The position numbers and the translations under genes were made by a program. From the NCBI GenBank assembly GCA_030651765.1, contig JAUSBY010000013.1:1-33906 (forward strand): a stretch of DNA of 33,906 nt. Direction: 5' to 3'. The DNA comes from Coriobacteriia bacterium (lineage in GTDB: Bacteria; Actinomycetota; Coriobacteriia; Anaerosomatales; Anaerosomataceae). The notes beneath the pieces were generated by a model. That model ran no database searches and had not been told where the DNA came from. It saw only the letters and a program-made list of their open reading frames with translations. Numbering within the stretch: the first letter of the stretch is position 1; every line of letters begins with the position of its first letter. This document shows positions 31,490 through 33,906 of this stretch, in pieces.

Positions 31490-32560
31490 TCATTGGCGTG
31501 CGGATTGCCCGAGGTCGGTGTCCCACGGTATTCGCACCCAGGGGCTATCGGAACTCGTCAACAGCTCACGTTCGGCATCTCGCCAGGTCGCGCTTTCCCG
31601 AGACTGCTGCAGCGACCAGAACATTCGCCCGGTTAAGTAGTTGTCACCGAGATCATCCCATGATGAGAACGAATCCTGCATGAGCCGGGCTGCGGGCATG
31701 ATTCTCTCCCACGCCTCCTGCTCACTCAGATATCCGACCAAGAAACCGCGTCGGCAGAGGAAGACATACCGGGAGAAGTCCCAGCCTGCGATGCTCTTCG
31801 AACCCAGGCGCGTACCGTACTGCTGCGCGATCTCCACCTTGTTTGCGGCCTCGGGGTCGTTAGCTGTTTCGGCAGCTATCGCAGAGAGCTCGTCCGGGGT
31901 GGCCACTGCTAACACGTATACGACGCTGTCGAAGTCCCGGCGGTGGCCACCCTGTTCAATCCACGAGAGGGAGCCGAGGAGATCTTCCCGACTCTCGATG
32001 CCCCACCACTGCGCCAGTACCTGTTTCGCGGTCGCCACATTCGACGCGTTCATATCGCATCCGCCCAGAAGGTCGTGACGCTCGCCATTGACTTCCATGA
32101 GCAGCGCGCTCGTGGCGAGCGCCCACGACTTCTGCTGCTGAGAGGGGGCTGTGTATGACGCATCCGGCATGAGCGTTGGCGGGTACGATCCATCGGGGTT
32201 CGCTACGATTCGCTCGGGCAACGTCGCCACAGGCGTGGCGGTGGTGACTGTGGAGACCGCGACTTCGGAGGCGCTTGTCTTGGTACTCAGATTGCGCGCA
32301 AGCATCACTCCGCCGACGACCAGGAAGGCGACCACAACCAGGGAAATCGACCCGAGGATCAGCCAGAGTCTCATATTGGTTGCCGGTGCCGCGATCGCAG
32401 GCGACCCCGGGAGAGTCGATGAAGCCATGGTCGGGTTGGTCGACGGGCCTGTGCTGTCTCGGACATCGCGGTAGCAGGGCTTGGGATGATTGAGCGGACA
32501 GGCCCCACTCTCATCCAACGGTACGTAGGAGCCACACTCACTGCAGAATGCCTGTTTCAT
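31490..32560 (-). CDS. Zinc-ribbon, membrane-anchored DUF1266 protein
   Basis: The 356-residue protein starts with a zinc-ribbon-like segment (CSECG, C6/C9, then C21 and C29), a flexible linker, one membrane helix (about 64-87) and a C-terminal domain of about 200 residues. That domain carries WGIESREDLLGSLSWIEQGGHRRDF, AGWDFSRYVFLCRRGFLVGYLSEQEAWE and SWDDLGDNYLTGRMFW, which match DUF1266. DUF1266 has no known reaction; here it would lie outside the membrane. The ATG at 32560 has GGGGG six bases upstream. Downstream of an RDD-family gene on the same strand, it may share a transcript. Confidence 0.75.
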   Translation of the reverse strand: MKQAFCSECGSYVPLDESGACPLNHPKPCYRDVRDSTGPSTNPTMASSTLPGSPAIAAPATNMRLWLILGSISLVVVAFLVVGGVMLARNLSTKTSASEVAVSTVTTATPVATLPERIVANPDGSYPPTLMPDASYTAPSQQQKSWALATSALLMEVNGERHDLLGGCDMNASNVATAKQVLAQWWGIESREDLLGSLSWIEQGGHRRDFDSVVYVLAVATPDELSAIAAETANDPEAANKVEIAQQYGTRLGSKSIAGWDFSRYVFLCRRGFLVGYLSEQEAWERIMPAARLMQDSFSSWDDLGDNYLTGRMFWSLQQSRESATWRDAERELLTSSDSPWVRIPWDTDLGQSARQ

Positions 32561-32681
32561 TCATGCCCCCCATGCATTCGGTTCCCCGTCGAAGTGCCTG
32601 GCGTCTTGGGCGTGAACCGCTACCGCCTACGCCCGTCCCCCGCCCAAGTCTAGCGCACACGGGCGCGCTTTCTGCCCGACG

Positions 32682-33707
32682 CTAGTTCACTCCGAGACGC
32701 TCGCGCCACGTCTCAACAGACTCGTCCTCTACGCTGAAGGTCTGGTAGCTGGCAAGACCCAGGTCATAGGCGGACGTCACGCTGACGATGATTCCCTCGA
32801 AGTTGTCTATCTCGTCCATGGCTAGTGCTGCCCTCACGATGTCGTTGACGGCAGAACGACGCTCGGCATCTGTGGGCTTCCCCTTGTGCCAGACGCTCAC
32901 CACGAGCACGTGGCTGGTCTCTTCCCCACCCTGGAAGTACGTCCGGTCCATGATGCTTGCCGAGAAGAACCGGTCGTCCGCCAACAGCTGCTGCTGGACA
33001 TCTCGCATGTACTCGAACTGCCCGCCCGGGTTGAGCATCGTGATGAGCACGCCAGAGATCAGTGTCACCAGGAGAACTGCCCCCGCGAGTATCCAGGGAA
33101 GTCTCGTCGCGCTTGGCATGGACTCGACAGGCTGACCATTCAGGCGCACGACATACGAACGCGTCAACAGGTCGTGGATACCCTGGCGGCTCCTGCGATT
33201 GAACACGAGCGTGACGACGACCGCACCGCCGACGCCGAAGATCAGGAAACTCGCGACCCACGCTGCGACCGGGTGGTGCATGAGCGGTATCGCCCACCCG
33301 TTGATGGAGGCCGGTACAAGCCAGATGAGCGTACGCACGACCGACACGCCCTCATCGATCGGCTGGCCGTCCGCCCCGCGGACGGCGATCTTCATGAGCC
33401 GCTTGCCGAGTGTCTGGCCGCCTCCCGCACGTGAATCGAGCACGCCGAAGTAGCCGAGTGCGATCAAGAAACCAACGATTCGCCCGTACGGTCCGAATTC
33501 GAACCACACGAACGACAGCGGGAGGGCGATGATCTGCAAGAAGATGCCGAGTGCAAGTCCGTCGATCAAGAAGGCGGCGAACCGACGCCAGAATCCCGAT
33601 ACGGGAGGCATGGTGTACACCGGTTGAGGCGGAACCTCGAGTGCTGACTGACCCGGCACCGCCTCAACCGAAGGCGGGCCTACTACCTCAGCTTCCGGAT
33701 CCGACAT
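32682..33707 (-). CDS. RDD-family membrane protein with C-terminal extracytoplasmic domain
   Basis: The 341-residue protein has a proline-rich N-terminus and an RDD domain starting FWRRFAAFLIDGLALGIFL (R41/R42, D49), with GQTLGKRLMKIAVRGADG and SRQGIHDLLTRSYVV, typical of the family. A further membrane helix (ILAGAVLLVTLISGVLITML) and a C-terminal domain of about 120 residues without recognised homology follow. RDD proteins are membrane proteins of uncertain function; some act as ion antiporters. The ATG at 33707 (MSDPEAEVVG) is preferred over an extension to 33722; the upstream GGGGGG spacing supports it. Confidence 0.82.
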   Translation of the reverse strand: MSDPEAEVVGPPSVEAVPGQSALEVPPQPVYTMPPVSGFWRRFAAFLIDGLALGIFLQIIALPLSFVWFEFGPYGRIVGFLIALGYFGVLDSRAGGGQTLGKRLMKIAVRGADGQPIDEGVSVVRTLIWLVPASINGWAIPLMHHPVAAWVASFLIFGVGGAVVVTLVFNRRSRQGIHDLLTRSYVVRLNGQPVESMPSATRLPWILAGAVLLVTLISGVLITMLNPGGQFEYMRDVQQQLLADDRFFSASIMDRTYFQGGEETSHVLVVSVWHKGKPTDAERRSAVNDIVRAALAMDEIDNFEGIIVSVTSAYDLGLASYQTFSVEDESVETWRERLGVN

Positions 33708-33776
33708 CCAGCGTCCCCCCAACGTCTCCGGGCGCGAACTGAAGCGCGCACCCGTCCTCCCCCGCCCGAGATGCTC

Positions 33777-33906
33777 CTATATCGTGTCAATCCCCCTCAG
33801 TGCGCGCAAGTCCGCCACCAGGTCGGCGTAGACCTCGCGTGCCAGGTAGCGCTTGAGGCATCGGATGATCTCTGACTTCGAGAGACCTTCGGCCGTTCGT
33901 CGCTCA
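33777..33906 (-). CDS. Probable IS110-family transposase, C-terminal end (partial)
   Basis: Forty-two codons are visible, ending RRTAEGLSKSEIIRCLKRY, LAREVYADL and RALRGIDTI with a TAG at 33779-33777; the rest lies off the right edge. The EGxSKxEIIRCLKRYLAREVY block is like the tail of IS110/IS116 transposases, DEDD-type enzymes that act with a structured RNA from the element end. With this little sequence the family call is provisional. Whether the element is intact cannot be seen. Confidence 0.5.
   Translation of the reverse strand, partial: ERRTAEGLSKSEIIRCLKRYLAREVYADLVADLRALRGIDTI

Overview
The window is GC-rich, gene-dense DNA from a probable high-GC Gram-positive bacterium. Two proteins carry CWB2 cell-wall-binding modules. 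There are several signal-peptide lipoproteins, c-type haem proteins and short intergenic gaps. This fits an actinobacterium, perhaps a non-gut Coriobacteriia-like lineage with a respiratory, haem-rich lifestyle. The lineage is an inference from gene content; no marker gene in the window fixes it.

Layout. The left edge (1-140) is one end of an IS21-family element with the first 15 codons of istA. It interrupts an nrfA-type nitrite reductase, of which only the C-terminal part (141-933) is here. Next come cspA with a structured leader (1025-1345), a cysteine-rich YkgJ-like protein, and a ppk1-ppk2 polyphosphate operon (1884-4877). After these lie a membrane-anchored unknown protein, two tiny genes, an SDR dehydrogenase, a DUF4345 membrane protein, a YaiI/UPF0178 protein, citrate synthase and tRNA-Asp. 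From 10028 to 14379 a stand-alone CarH-like B12-binding protein is coupled to an FtsX/LolD-type ABC system, which meets a second MacB-like system tail to tail. The region 14484-19155 holds a DUF72 protein, a small haem lipoprotein, an alpha/beta hydrolase, a GNAT, a DUF192 lipoprotein, a glycosyltransferase remnant and a CDF metal transporter.

From 19225 to 21746 are two unknown proteins and a surface protein that joins one CWB2 unit to eight 15-residue beta-roll repeats. After tRNA-Val comes a tightly coupled minus-strand operon (25609 to 22075): two SRPBCC proteins, an NMT1-like substrate-binding lipoprotein and a hybrid-free histidine kinase. The centrepiece is a 1757-residue secreted protein (25767-31040). 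In it a complete multicopper oxidase has three CWB2 cell-wall-binding repeats nested inside its second cupredoxin domain, followed by an FN3 domain and a di-haem MauG/cytochrome c peroxidase domain. DUF1266 and RDD membrane proteins follow, and the right edge is the 3' end of a probable IS110-family transposase.

How they work together. The copper/haem fusion, the small haem lipoprotein and the broken nrfA point to redox chemistry outside the membrane. The CWB2 module nested in the oxidase would pin it in the cell wall, between the membrane and the extracellular space. The SRPBCC/binding-protein/kinase operon looks like a sensory unit, because no ABC permease or ATPase accompanies the binding protein. 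The two coupled ABC systems look like exporters or mechanotransmission complexes, one with a possible B12-based light input.
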